Source of the DNA: a virus | DNA length: 37,523 nucleotides | Virus record (IMG/VR): IMGVR_UViG_3300046009_001639 | Span: 1 to 37,523 of that record | Reading direction: 5' to 3' (one strand) | Notes under the pieces: generated by a model | Told to the model about the DNA's origin: nothing | What the model saw: the letters and a program-made list of their open reading frames with translations, nothing else | Database searches by the model: none | Shown here: positions 16,050 through 22,146 of the stretch, piece by piece | How positions within the stretch are numbered: the first letter of the stretch is position 1 | How the letters are laid out: each line of letters begins with the position of its first letter | Program-made: the position numbers and the translations under genes

Positions 16050-16119
16050 TCCTACTAGTGATAGCGGGAGAGAGTAAGCGAACGCTTACTTAATTACGGA
16101 TAAGAGAGAGGGAGAGAGT

Positions 16120-16278
16120 ATGACTATAGCTTGCGAGTTGCAAGACTTAGAAGTGCTTATGAATAAAGCCGGTGTGCAATTAACCGGTAATGCTTACGAT
16201 ATAGCGCAAGATTATCTACAAGATAATTGTGCGTGTGCTACCTATCAATATCTATTAGGTTATAAGGCGGCTATCTAA
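16120..16278 (+). CDS. Small protein, 52 aa, unknown function
   Basis: ATG 16120 follows a GA-rich tract (GAGAGAGGGAGAGAGT) as ribosome-binding site. Helical, with three cysteines (C5, C37, C39), and ends YQYLLGYKAAI. The stop overlaps the next ATG (TAATG). No family recognised. Confidence 0.5.
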   Translation: MTIACELQDLEVLMNKAGVQLTGNAYDIAQDYLQDNCACATYQYLLGYKAAI

Positions 16279-16382
16279 TGGATTTCGTAATTGTATGCAC
16301 TAATTGTTGGCAGAAAACTAAGTATGATGCACTAAGTGTAGTAAGTGGCGAGCCTTGCAATAAATGCGGTGAGCTATTATGA
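16278..16382 (+). CDS. Zinc-ribbon micro-protein, 34 aa
   Basis: C7-T-N-C10 and C27-N-K-C30 form a minimal two-knuckle zinc ribbon in a 34-residue protein. The start overlaps the previous stop and the end overlaps the next ATG (ATGA). It is short, but the paired CxxC spacing and the coupled arrangement support it. Confidence 0.5.
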   Translation: MDFVIVCTNCWQKTKYDALSVVSGEPCNKCGELL

Positions 16383-16507
16383 ATAAACATAATCACAATT
16401 TCTTAGCTACCGATATCCCCGGCGTATGCCTATGCAAGTGCGGGGTAGAGAGATACTACTCACGAGAGCTGCAAGATTATGTAATAGTAGAGGGAGCGGG
16501 CGTATGA
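16379..16507 (+). CDS. Cys-rich micro-protein, 42 aa
   Basis: ATG 16379 overlaps the previous TGA. It contains CLCKC (residues 17-21) and several His residues at the N-terminus (MNKHNHNFLATDIPG), so metal binding is possible. The end overlaps ATG 16504. No family recognised. Confidence 0.45.
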   Translation: MNKHNHNFLATDIPGVCLCKCGVERYYSRELQDYVIVEGAGV

Positions 16508-16653
16508 ATACTATGCAAGATCTAATCAACGCTATTAAGCCAATACTACCTAATGCGTTAATCATAGATACCGATAGCGGTATCTTAATAGAAACCGGGC
16601 TAGAACTAGGCCTAGGTGGATTACTACAAACAATAGAGAGAGAGGGAGAGTGA
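16504..16653 (+). CDS. Small protein, 49 aa, ending in an Arg-Glu tail
   Basis: ATG 16504 overlaps the previous stop; a longer in-frame start at 16426 would run through the neighbour and is not favoured. The sequence MNTMQDLINAIKPILPNALI, then IDTDSGILIETGLELG, suggests a helix plus beta-hairpin. The last residues IEREGE are encoded by the GA tract that serves as ribosome-binding site for the next gene. Confidence 0.5.
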   Translation: MNTMQDLINAIKPILPNALIIDTDSGILIETGLELGLGGLLQTIEREGE

Positions 16654-17060
16654 TGGATACTAAGCAATATCAACTACCAAAGGGCGTTGAGTTAGAGGTG
16701 GTTGACTACGATATAGAGAGAGAGGATAGGCAAGATAGTGCCTTCTATACTGATAACGATATAAGCCTGATAGCTCGCTTAACCTATGGTGGCAGAGAGT
16801 ATGGCATTTATTGTGTCGGTGAAATGCGTATTCACTACAAGGACAGAGTGATTAGATACAGCAGCGATCTTAAAGAGGTAGATATAGAAAACGATACCGA
16901 CCTAAAAAAGATAGAGGCAGAGGGCGGAGAGTGGATTAACAACTCCTGGTTTGAGGTGGAGGATTACACCACAGGAGAGTTCACTCAGGAGGTATATCAC
17001 GAGGTAAAGGAAGCGATAGAAACCGTAGCTAATTGGATAACAGAGGAGGTTAAAGTATGA
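16653..17060 (+). CDS. Acidic protein, 135 aa, unknown function
   Basis: ATG 16653 overlaps the previous TGA; a GTG one codon upstream is possible. Glu/Asp-rich. Predicted beta strands (ISLIARLTYGGREYGIYCVG) are followed by an acidic C-terminal helix (EVKEAIETVANWITEEVKV). It resembles no named family. It is one of three sizeable acidic proteins in this cassette. Confidence 0.55.
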   Translation: MDTKQYQLPKGVELEVVDYDIEREDRQDSAFYTDNDISLIARLTYGGREYGIYCVGEMRIHYKDRVIRYSSDLKEVDIENDTDLKKIEAEGGEWINNSWFEVEDYTTGEFTQEVYHEVKEAIETVANWITEEVKV

Positions 17061-17200
17061 AAGCTACCCCGGTTATTTGTGGTGAGTGCTTGATCCCGGT
17101 ATCAGAGTGCTGCCATAAATTATATATATTAGATGAGTTAGAGAGAGATGCTAACCGGCTAATACAACTAGCGAAAGAGAGAGAGGAGATGAGTAAATGA
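17057..17200 (+). CDS. Zinc-binding micro-protein, 47 aa
   Basis: C8-G-E-C11 and C18-C19-H20 at the N-terminus suggest a metal site, followed by a charged helix (LDELERDANRLIQLAKEREE). The start and stop both overlap neighbours by four bases (ATGA). The Lys-Glu-Arg end is encoded by the GA tract preceding the next ATG. Confidence 0.52.
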   Translation: MKATPVICGECLIPVSECCHKLYILDELERDANRLIQLAKEREEMSK

Positions 17201-17364
17201 AAACCTATGAGGTAAATATAACTATCACTTCCAATGGACAAGCAAGGGTGAAAGCCACCTCACTAGAGGAGGCGTGGAAGCAAGCAAACAACCTGACTAT
17301 CGGTGATTATGAAATGATAGATGGTAGTGAGGACAAGGTAGAGATAGTGGAGGTGAGCGTATGA
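17197..17364 (+). CDS. DpnD/PcfM-like small protein, 55 aa (tentative)
   Basis: The layout resembles the DpnD/PcfM-type fold found in mobile elements: a first strand (KTYEVNITITSNG), a second strand (ARVKATSLEEAWKQA) leading into a helix, and an acidic C-terminal strand (DKVEIVEVSV). Function of that family is unclear. Starts and ends overlap neighbours by four bases. Confidence 0.5.
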   Translation: MKTYEVNITITSNGQARVKATSLEEAWKQANNLTIGDYEMIDGSEDKVEIVEVSV

Positions 17365-17495
17365 AAGAATTATGCCAATTCTGCGGGTGGGAGATAGCAA
17401 GAGTGGACTGGTATCACCGATACAACGGCAAGCTAATCTGCGATAACTGCGTAATGGATACAATGAGCGAGAGAGAGAGGGAGAACGCAAGATGA
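17361..17495 (+). CDS. Zinc-ribbon micro-protein, 44 aa
   Basis: C5-Q-F-C8 and C27-D-N-C30 frame a Trp/Tyr-rich hairpin (ARVDWYHRYNGKLI), a clear small zinc ribbon. The C-terminus SERERENAR is encoded by the GA tract that leads to the next ATG (17492), so this tail may be shaped by signals for the following gene. Confidence 0.55.
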   Translation: MKELCQFCGWEIARVDWYHRYNGKLICDNCVMDTMSERERENAR

Positions 17496-17710
17496 AAGTT
17501 AAACAGGCACTAGAACTGTTAAATGATCTACCTTTGGAAGCTGACTTGGCTATTCAATGGTATACAAAAGAGGACATAGAGACCAACTTAGAGAGAAAGA
17601 TAACGAGAGAGGTTTGGGAAGATGTCTGCGAGTATGCTTGTGATGAACCGGATATGAGAGATTTCTCTATCCCATACCTACTAGAGAAGATGGAGAGGGA
17701 AGATGGGTAA
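17492..17710 (+). CDS. Small acidic protein, 72 aa, unknown function
   Basis: ATG 17492 overlaps the previous stop. It begins MKVKQALELLNDLPLEADLA, a helix-turn pattern seen in many small phage proteins, then IQWYTKEDIETNL, and ends in an acidic Met-Glu-Arg-Glu-Asp tail. No domain recognised. The last eight bases overlap the next gene. Confidence 0.5.
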   Translation: MKVKQALELLNDLPLEADLAIQWYTKEDIETNLERKITREVWEDVCEYACDEPDMRDFSIPYLLEKMEREDG

Positions 17711-17969
17711 TATAGTGGAGCTATTCAACGATCAAGAGAGGCGTATTACCTTCTATGAGGTATCAGATAGCCAGGACATAGCCATATGGGGCGGAGAAAA
17801 CCCCATAGAGGCCTTAAAGTGGTATCGTAATAGTCCTAAAGGAAGCAAGGTAAGGGTATCTGAGTGGCTAACCACCGAAGAAGATGCCAAACCAATCGTA
17901 GATGGCGTGGAGATAACCCCACTAGTCCTTGCTACAATAGCTGACTGTATAGAGAGATGGAGTAAATGA
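17703..17969 (+). CDS. Small protein, 88 aa, unknown function
   Basis: ATG 17703 lies inside the previous gene's end. The protein has alternating strands and helices: RRITFYEVSDSQDIAIWGG, then NPIEALKWYRNSPKGSKVRV, then VEITPLVLATIADCIERWSK. It may be a compact alpha/beta domain. Overlaps the next start by four bases. Confidence 0.5.
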   Translation: MGNIVELFNDQERRITFYEVSDSQDIAIWGGENPIEALKWYRNSPKGSKVRVSEWLTTEEDAKPIVDGVEITPLVLATIADCIERWSK

Positions 17970-18184
17970 AAAATACACACAGAGTTAAAGCTGCTGCCGA
18001 TCAAGCAGTTCGCCAACGTAATTACCGACGAGCGAGAGAGAGAGCGTTCACTAGGTTAGCTAACGCTTTCCCTGATATTTATCGTGCCTACTTGGAAGAG
18101 GAGAAACTATCTGATGAAAAGATGGGTAAGAAATGGCTTGATATTGATGGCAACACTAGCCTTACTGACACAAGGTCATCATAA
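17966..18184 (+). CDS. Basic helical protein, 72 aa, possible nucleic-acid binder
   Basis: ATG 17966 overlaps the previous stop. The N-terminal half is strongly basic and helical (RQRNYRRARERAFTRLANAF). The second half is acidic (YLEEEKLSDEKMGKKWLDID). A similar pattern, an Arg-rich helix ending in a Gly-Lys-x-Trp segment, recurs in small actinophage proteins as far as I recall. The last 71 bases overlap the transglycosylase-like gene in another frame. Confidence 0.5.
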   Translation: MKNTHRVKAAADQAVRQRNYRRARERAFTRLANAFPDIYRAYLEEEKLSDEKMGKKWLDIDGNTSLTDTRSS

Positions 18185-18539
18185 ATTATTTCCACCTACC
18201 ACAGTAGGTAGAATACCTGATGGCGTAATAGAGAATAGGAAGGCAACGCAAGATGAGAAGAACCACAATAGAAAGATCGCAAAGGCCTACGCTCAGGCTG
18301 GTTGGGGCTGGAGTGGGAGAGAGAGCGAGTGCTTACTCGCCCTTTGGACCAGTGAGAGCAGGTTTGATAACTACGCAAAGAACCAGCGAGGATCAAGTGC
18401 TTACGGAATTGCTCAACTCCTTGGAGAGAAAGATAGTAGAGCTGAGTATCAAATCTTGCGAGGTCTTAAATATATTTCTAAGCGATACGGAACACCTTGC
18501 AAGGCGCACAGGTTCTTCCTCACGCACAGATATTACTGA
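18114..18539 (+). CDS. Secreted lytic-transglycosylase-like protein, 141 aa
   Basis: The start at ATG 18114 gives a classic export signal: MKRWVR, then a hydrophobic core (GLILMATLALL, residues 8-18). It has a GGAAGAGGAG site upstream; the alternative ATG 18084 would bury it. Residues ~56-130 resemble the SLT/lysozyme-like fold: catalytic Glu81 in LWTSESRF, then SSAYGIAQ (94-101) and RGLKYISKRYGTPC. Such enzymes cleave the glycan strands of peptidoglycan. It closes the rightward cassette, far from the M15 endolysin, so it may serve wall remodelling, entry exclusion or virion entry rather than lysis. Confidence 0.7.
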   Translation: MKRWVRNGLILMATLALLTQGHHKLFPPTTVGRIPDGVIENRKATQDEKNHNRKIAKAYAQAGWGWSGRESECLLALWTSESRFDNYAKNQRGSSAYGIAQLLGEKDSRAEYQILRGLKYISKRYGTPCKAHRFFLTHRYY

Positions 18540-18580
18540 TAGTATCTAACTCTTAGGTCGGCTCTCTCCGATCTATCTAA

Positions 18581-18624
18581 AGATAGCCCTACCAACCCTT
18601 CCTGGTGGGGCTATCTACTTTTTT
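18581..18624 (+). terminator. Strong intrinsic terminator of the rightward cassette
   Basis: The arms 18581-18594 and 18603-18616 form a 14-bp stem (AGATAGCCC/GGGCTATCT core, one U·G pair on the plus strand), followed by ACTTTTTTCT. It overlaps the stop codon of the convergent methyltransferase gene and probably insulates the two converging operons. Toward the left strand the U-tract is poor. Confidence 0.85.
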
Positions 18625-19187
18625 CTAATCCAATACTGGTCGTTAATAACTAGTGTGTCCAGCTCAGCCTTGTGTCGCTCAGTAAATAAAAGTATGCCAG
18701 GGCGAGGTGTCTTAGATGGTGGAAGATTACGACCCCAAGTGTAATCATCAAAAGCCATAACACCGCCGGACTTTAGTAGAGGCCAGCTAAGTTCAGCATC
18801 CATCAGCACACTAACTGCTGTGTGGTCTGCATCAACATAGATAAAATCATATGCACCTATAAAGTTATCTCGTTGTCTAATTAGATACTCAACAGTATCA
18901 CTGACCACAGACACAACAGATAGCTTCTCAATCTTCTTCTTGTACTCTATCTCAACTGCGCTGAAGTCCATCTCGGCGTGGTCTATCTCATCACTTCCCC
19001 GCCAAGTATCAACATCAATTAGTATTGAACTCTTATCAGTTAGTATGTTGTTGCATAACCATACGCTGGCGTCCCCTGTGTATACACCAAGTTGTAAGAA
19101 CCTTAGGTTAGGTTTACCTGCATACGCTGATAGGTAGGTAGTAAAATTATTCTGTGCGGTTTGTGCAAACCAATTTGGATAGTTCAT
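18615..19187 (-). CDS. Class I SAM-dependent methyltransferase, 190 aa
   Basis: A Rossmann-type methyltransferase of the Methyltransf_24/TylF-like group. Motif I is FLQLGVYTGDAS (residues 30-41), the acidic end of strand 2 is ILIDVDTW, strand 4 is YDFIYVDADHT, and strand 5 is SGGVMAFDDYTWG. This group usually methylates small molecules or sugars, not DNA. It is the last gene of the central operon, with its ATG overlapping the FmdB-like stop (ATGA). A role in modifying surface glycans or nucleotides is speculative. Confidence 0.72.
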   Translation of the reverse strand: MNYPNWFAQTAQNNFTTYLSAYAGKPNLRFLQLGVYTGDASVWLCNNILTDKSSILIDVDTWRGSDEIDHAEMDFSAVEIEYKKKIEKLSVVSVVSDTVEYLIRQRDNFIGAYDFIYVDADHTAVSVLMDAELSWPLLKSGGVMAFDDYTWGRNLPPSKTPRPGILLFTERHKAELDTLVINDQYWIRKK

Positions 19188-19357
19188 TTGTCTGTAGTAT
19201 AAAAGCCACTACCTTTAAAAGCAATAGAGGGTGGAGAATAGATACGCCTGAGTGTAGCACCACAGGTTGAACACCTATAGTTTTCTTCAGGCGCATTAAC
19301 AGATCTTTCAATACTGATAGTCTCATCACCACCAGGACATTCATATTCGTATATCAA
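19184..19357 (-). CDS. FmdB-type zinc-ribbon protein, 57 aa, TTG start
   Basis: The frame begins with TTG at 19357, overlapping the upstream stop by three bases (TTGA), and ends in TGA overlapping the methyltransferase ATG. The product begins (M)IYEYECPGGDETISIE, followed by RCSTCGATLRRIYSPP. That is the pattern of FmdB/putative regulatory zinc-ribbon proteins: a YEYxC start, a central CxxC and an aromatic-Pro end. Only three Cys are present, so one canonical ligand is replaced. An ATG-started frame on the same strand covers this region (19147-19344) but looks like a shadow. Confidence 0.68.
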   Translation of the reverse strand: MIYEYECPGGDETISIERSVNAPEENYRCSTCGATLRRIYSPPSIAFKGSGFYTTDK

Positions 19358-19746
19358 AACAGTATCCCATCTTCTAGCTTTAAGAACCCCACTAGTTTAG
19401 TACGACTAGTCTTGTTAGCAAACTCAGTGGTAATAGGTAGCCACTTATCCTCCCACTTAGGCTGAGGTATTGTGGATAAGTTAAAGCCCCATATACCCTC
19501 AGGTGTGGCGTTGATATACCAAGGAGTGAGTGATCTAATTCCTGCTGCCATAATTAAACCCTGATACTTACTCTCTTCAATAAGTAGATCAGGGTAGTGG
19601 GTCTTGCGGGATTTTAATTCTATAAACATCTTATGTTCTAGTGATATGCAATCCCAATTGTCAAACTCTTCCGACTTCTCTAAGTCTGAGTAGTAAAACT
19701 CCTTGAGATAGTCTAAAAGTTCCGGTTCTTTTAACTCTATGCCCAA
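19354..19746 (-). CDS. PD-(D/E)XK nuclease-like protein, 130 aa (tentative)
   Basis: A TTG start at 19746 overlaps the sigma-factor stop. The core DNWDCISLEHKMFIELKSRK carries an Asp followed by a Glu-x-Lys strand (I-E-L-K), the signature of PD-(D/E)XK nucleases. HYPDLLIEESKYQGLI after it resembles the helix with Gln/Lys found in that fold. The protein ends in a strand-rich segment. Restriction-like or repair-type cleavage is possible; the substrate is unknown. Confidence 0.55.
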   Translation of the reverse strand: MGIELKEPELLDYLKEFYYSDLEKSEEFDNWDCISLEHKMFIELKSRKTHYPDLLIEESKYQGLIMAAGIRSLTPWYINATPEGIWGFNLSTIPQPKWEDKWLPITTEFANKTSRTKLVGFLKLEDGILF

Positions 19747-20372
19747 GGAGTTTCACCACCAAGTTTATTCTGCAACTTACGCAAAGCTGCGGTAGACCTG
19801 CGATCAGCAGTGGATGTAGCACACTCTAAGTACTGGCCTATTTGTTGAAGAGTAAAGTTATCGTGGTATCTCATCTGCAATATGGTCTTATCCTCTTGCC
19901 CTAACTTCAGATAACACTTCTTAATATCTATTAGGATAGCCAGCAGGTTGCCACCCTCAGCAGGAGTTGACTGCTTACGAGGTGTGCCATCGTTGATCAT
20001 CTCTTGTGCTTGTTCAAGGACTGTGCCATTAACAATGGAAGCAATAACAAATGGAATTAGTTGGGCAATAATTGTTGTATCGTAGAAGGCTTCATCACTT
20101 GTCTTGTACCCAGCCTTGCGAGCCTTCTCTTTACGAGCATATCTTTCTGCAACTCTACGCATTTGATAGGCAATACGTCTTTCATTCTGTTCACGCTTAT
20201 CAGGATTAGGTTCATTAAGTAGATCAGTAAACTGTTGACCACGACCAATAGCCCACAGATAACACTCTTGCCTTACATCTTCAGTGTCAACCCATCCTTT
20301 AAACTTACGAACAATAACGTAAGTAACTGAAGGTACTAACTCATAAAGAGTTGGGTGTAATTCAGGTGTCAT
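19737..20372 (-). CDS. Sigma-70-family-like transcription factor, 211 aa
   Basis: The N-terminal part (residues ~12-45) contains WVDTEDVRQECYLWAIGRGQ, which resembles sigma region 2. The C-terminal ~50 residues (LGQEDKTILQMRYHDNFTLQ, then IGQYLECATSTADRRSTAAL) form a sigma region 4-like helix-turn-helix. It could redirect host RNA polymerase to phage promoters, or act only as a DNA-binding regulator if it lacks a working region 2. Encoded between the DUF1599-like and nuclease-like genes, with overlapping ends. Confidence 0.68.
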   Translation of the reverse strand: MTPELHPTLYELVPSVTYVIVRKFKGWVDTEDVRQECYLWAIGRGQQFTDLLNEPNPDKREQNERRIAYQMRRVAERYARKEKARKAGYKTSDEAFYDTTIIAQLIPFVIASIVNGTVLEQAQEMINDGTPRKQSTPAEGGNLLAILIDIKKCYLKLGQEDKTILQMRYHDNFTLQQIGQYLECATSTADRRSTAALRKLQNKLGGETPWA

Positions 20373-20515
20373 TTCTTTACATACAATTCTTCAATCGTAA
20401 GTATCCAAGCCTCAAGTTTTTTATCAAGATAATCTAACTTGCGCTCTATCTTGCGAAACTTAGAACGTTTGGTGAATAGATCTTTAATCTTCCAGTAAAT
20501 TATTCGCAGTCTAAT
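20369..20515 (-). CDS. Possible small basic protein, 48 aa, non-standard start
   Basis: An open frame in an otherwise unfilled gap ends in TGA overlapping the sigma-factor ATG (ATGA), as most genes here do. The product is a Lys/Arg-rich helix (FTKRSKFRKIERKLDYLDKK, then LEAWILTIEELYVKK). No ATG, GTG or TTG is in frame; the candidates are ATT 20515 or CTG 20506. Coding composition and overlap support it, the lack of a start argues against it. Confidence 0.4.
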   Translation of the reverse strand: MRLRIIYWKIKDLFTKRSKFRKIERKLDYLDKKLEAWILTIEELYVKK

Positions 20516-20922
20516 GTTTGCACCTCAGGCCAGTTGCCATCTAATACCATCATTGCAATAGCTGAATAGTTAAGTAGATCCATAAAAGAATCTCGTAATG
20601 ATTCATTACTTGGCTTAACATTAGAGTCTACTAAATTATTTATACGAGCTATCTTGTCCCACATACGCACTCTTAGCCCATTGATAGGACCACCGGGTGA
20701 TCTTGCTATATTTAATGGACCGTAATCGTGGTGCTTACTGATAAGTAGATTACCTGCTGCATCCATAACAGCCCACATACTGGCGATGAACTCATCATCT
20801 ACTCTCTTACCTTCGGTGGTGCTATCTCTATTGTTCCTTTGACGTAATCTATCTTGATTATAGAGATCCCTGAGGTCGCCAACCATTCTGCTAGTACCAT
20901 CAGATCTGAGTTCTTCATACAT
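20500..20922 (-). CDS. DUF1599-like protein (nucleotide-modification associated), 140 aa
   Basis: The block NLLISKHHDYGPLNIARSPG, then GLRVRMWDKIARINNLVDSN and LRDSFMDLLNYSAIAMMVLD, matches the pattern of the DUF1599 family as I know it: a KHHDYG box, an RxxDKxxR box and a Leu-rich helix with Asp and Asn. The family is found in phages and is linked to modified nucleotides or nucleotide pools. ATG 20922 with GGAG seven bases upstream is preferred over TTG 20934. Confidence 0.65.
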   Translation of the reverse strand: MYEELRSDGTSRMVGDLRDLYNQDRLRQRNNRDSTTEGKRVDDEFIASMWAVMDAAGNLLISKHHDYGPLNIARSPGGPINGLRVRMWDKIARINNLVDSNVKPSNESLRDSFMDLLNYSAIAMMVLDGNWPEVQTLDCE

Positions 20923-21562
20923 TAGGTACTCCAATTGTCCGTTTTGTCTCTTCTATACCCTTTGCTAAGTATAAGTCATTGAGGTCTAGTCCAGCAGGTA
21001 GCGACACGATTGAAGAGTTCATTACCTCCTGAGCTACTCTCCTTGAGAACTCAGCCCCAGGATTAGTGCCATCATCTTTAATATCATTATCACCAATAAT
21101 ATAAATCTTGCCATAGCCAGTAAACATCTTAGTAAAGTGTGGCTTCCAAGCAGCAACACCAGGAACTCCAACTGCTGGTATACCTAGTACCGCAGAACAA
21201 ATGATCGTATCTAACTCACCCTCACAGACTGCTATGTACTCACTAGATACAATGATGTCGCTAACATTATAGAGATGACCCTTCTGACCAAGTGGTGCTC
21301 CATACTTAGGCTTGCCATCATCTAATCTTCTAAACTTAAATCCAACACAGTGTCCAAGCACAGTTATATAAGGTATGGATAGCCAGCCCTGATAGTTCTC
21401 GTGGGTTGCAAAAGGTTGCTTTATATAACCTAATAGGAACTTATCAGCTATCTCTTTAGAGATCCCACGACCTGCGAGAAACGCTACCGCTTCTTCGCTT
21501 AGATCCTTGTTGTACTGAACCGCCGCTTCCAGTGACGATTTCAATTGCACGGGCGAGAGCAT
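20915..21562 (-). CDS. DNA primase, TOPRIM half, 215 aa
   Basis: It contains LAGRGISKEIADKFLLGYI, typical of DnaG just before its catalytic core. A TOPRIM domain follows, with C-E114-G-E-L-D118 and IIGDND (D158 and D160). It synthesises RNA primers for replication together with the zinc-binding half encoded upstream. ATG 21562 has GGAG eight bases upstream, inside the zinc-half gene, so the two halves overlap by 107 bases in different frames and are made as separate chains. The DnaB-like ATPase is in the same operon. Confidence 0.78.
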   Translation of the reverse strand: MLSPVQLKSSLEAAVQYNKDLSEEAVAFLAGRGISKEIADKFLLGYIKQPFATHENYQGWLSIPYITVLGHCVGFKFRRLDDGKPKYGAPLGQKGHLYNVSDIIVSSEYIAVCEGELDTIICSAVLGIPAVGVPGVAAWKPHFTKMFTGYGKIYIIGDNDIKDDGTNPGAEFSRRVAQEVMNSSIVSLPAGLDLNDLYLAKGIEETKRTIGVPNV

Positions 21563-21833
21563 CTTTAAACTCCATATTCTCTTTGATACTAATAATGTTT
21601 ACTGCATTGCCACCCTTACCGCAGGTATGACAAAAGTATAGATTCTCCTGCGTATTTATTACTGCACTTCTTCTACTGTCGCTATGCAATACACACCTTA
21701 CAGAGCAAGCCCTACCTTCTCTTACCTCACCGCCATAGTGGGCAACTATTATTCCAATGGGTATTGTGTTCGCATCGGTTCTGCCATTGCGAAGGCTAGG
21801 CTTCCTACTCCTGGACCAGTCTGATGCTGACAT
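21456..21833 (-). CDS. DNA primase, CHC2 zinc-binding half, 125 aa
   Basis: Residues 43-80 hold the CHC2-type zinc site: C47-V-L-H50, then NTQENLYFCHTCGKGGNAVN with C68 and C71. A segment characteristic of phage primases, IIVAHYGGEV, precedes it. The start is set at ATG 21833, seven bases from a perfect AAGGAGG that lies inside the upstream zinc-ribbon gene. The last ~36 residues (from EFKDALARAIEIVTG on) overlap the TOPRIM gene in another frame and become basic and Ser-rich. Confidence 0.72.
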   Translation of the reverse strand: MSASDWSRSRKPSLRNGRTDANTIPIGIIVAHYGGEVREGRACSVRCVLHSDSRRSAVINTQENLYFCHTCGKGGNAVNIISIKENMEFKDALARAIEIVTGSGGSVQQGSKRRSGSVSRRSWDL

Positions 21834-21931
21834 CCACAATCCTCCTTACATTTCTTGTGCATAGTAACAGCACGCTTGAACTGACCATTCTTATTCAGCT
21901 CACCGCCTGACCTACATAGATCGCAGATCAT
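21749..21931 (-). CDS. Small zinc-ribbon protein, 60 aa
   Basis: ATG 21931 overlaps the upstream TGA (ATGA); a longer in-frame start at 22048 would produce an Asn/Arg/Gly-rich shadow of the neighbour. Knuckle C3-D-L-C6 pairs with MHKKCKEDCGCQH (C28, C32, C34). It likely binds zinc and nucleic acid or a replication protein. Overlaps the primase zinc-half by 85 bases. Confidence 0.6.
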   Translation of the reverse strand: MICDLCRSGGELNKNGQFKRAVTMHKKCKEDCGCQHQTGPGVGSLAFAMAEPMRTQYPLE

Positions 21932-22146
21932 TCCTCCTCCTTTACCTCTTCCTCTACTACCACCTCTTGTACTGGTTGTAGTATTTCTGTTGTAGTTATT
22001 ACGCCTTCTGGTGTTGGTGTCATTTTTGTTACCGTTATCTTTCCCCATCTCTTGTGAGATGGCATATAGGTTTTCTTACCTGCTCTTATTGGTCTTCGTT
22101 TCCAAGTTCCAATGCCGTCAAACAGATTAAGATTTGATTTTCTCAT
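21928..22146 (-). CDS. Small protein with acidic tail, 72 aa
   Basis: The start is ATG 22146, eight bases from AAAGGA and overlapping the upstream stop by 20 bases; the longer ATG 22206 frame would add a Met/Leu-rich shadow. The first half is basic (GTWKRRPIRAGKKTYMPSHK). The end is an acidic run (VVVEEEVKEEE), a tail type common in single-stranded-DNA-binding or DNA-mimic phage proteins. No family recognised. Confidence 0.55.
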   Translation of the reverse strand: MRKSNLNLFDGIGTWKRRPIRAGKKTYMPSHKRWGKITVTKMTPTPEGVITTTEILQPVQEVVVEEEVKEEE

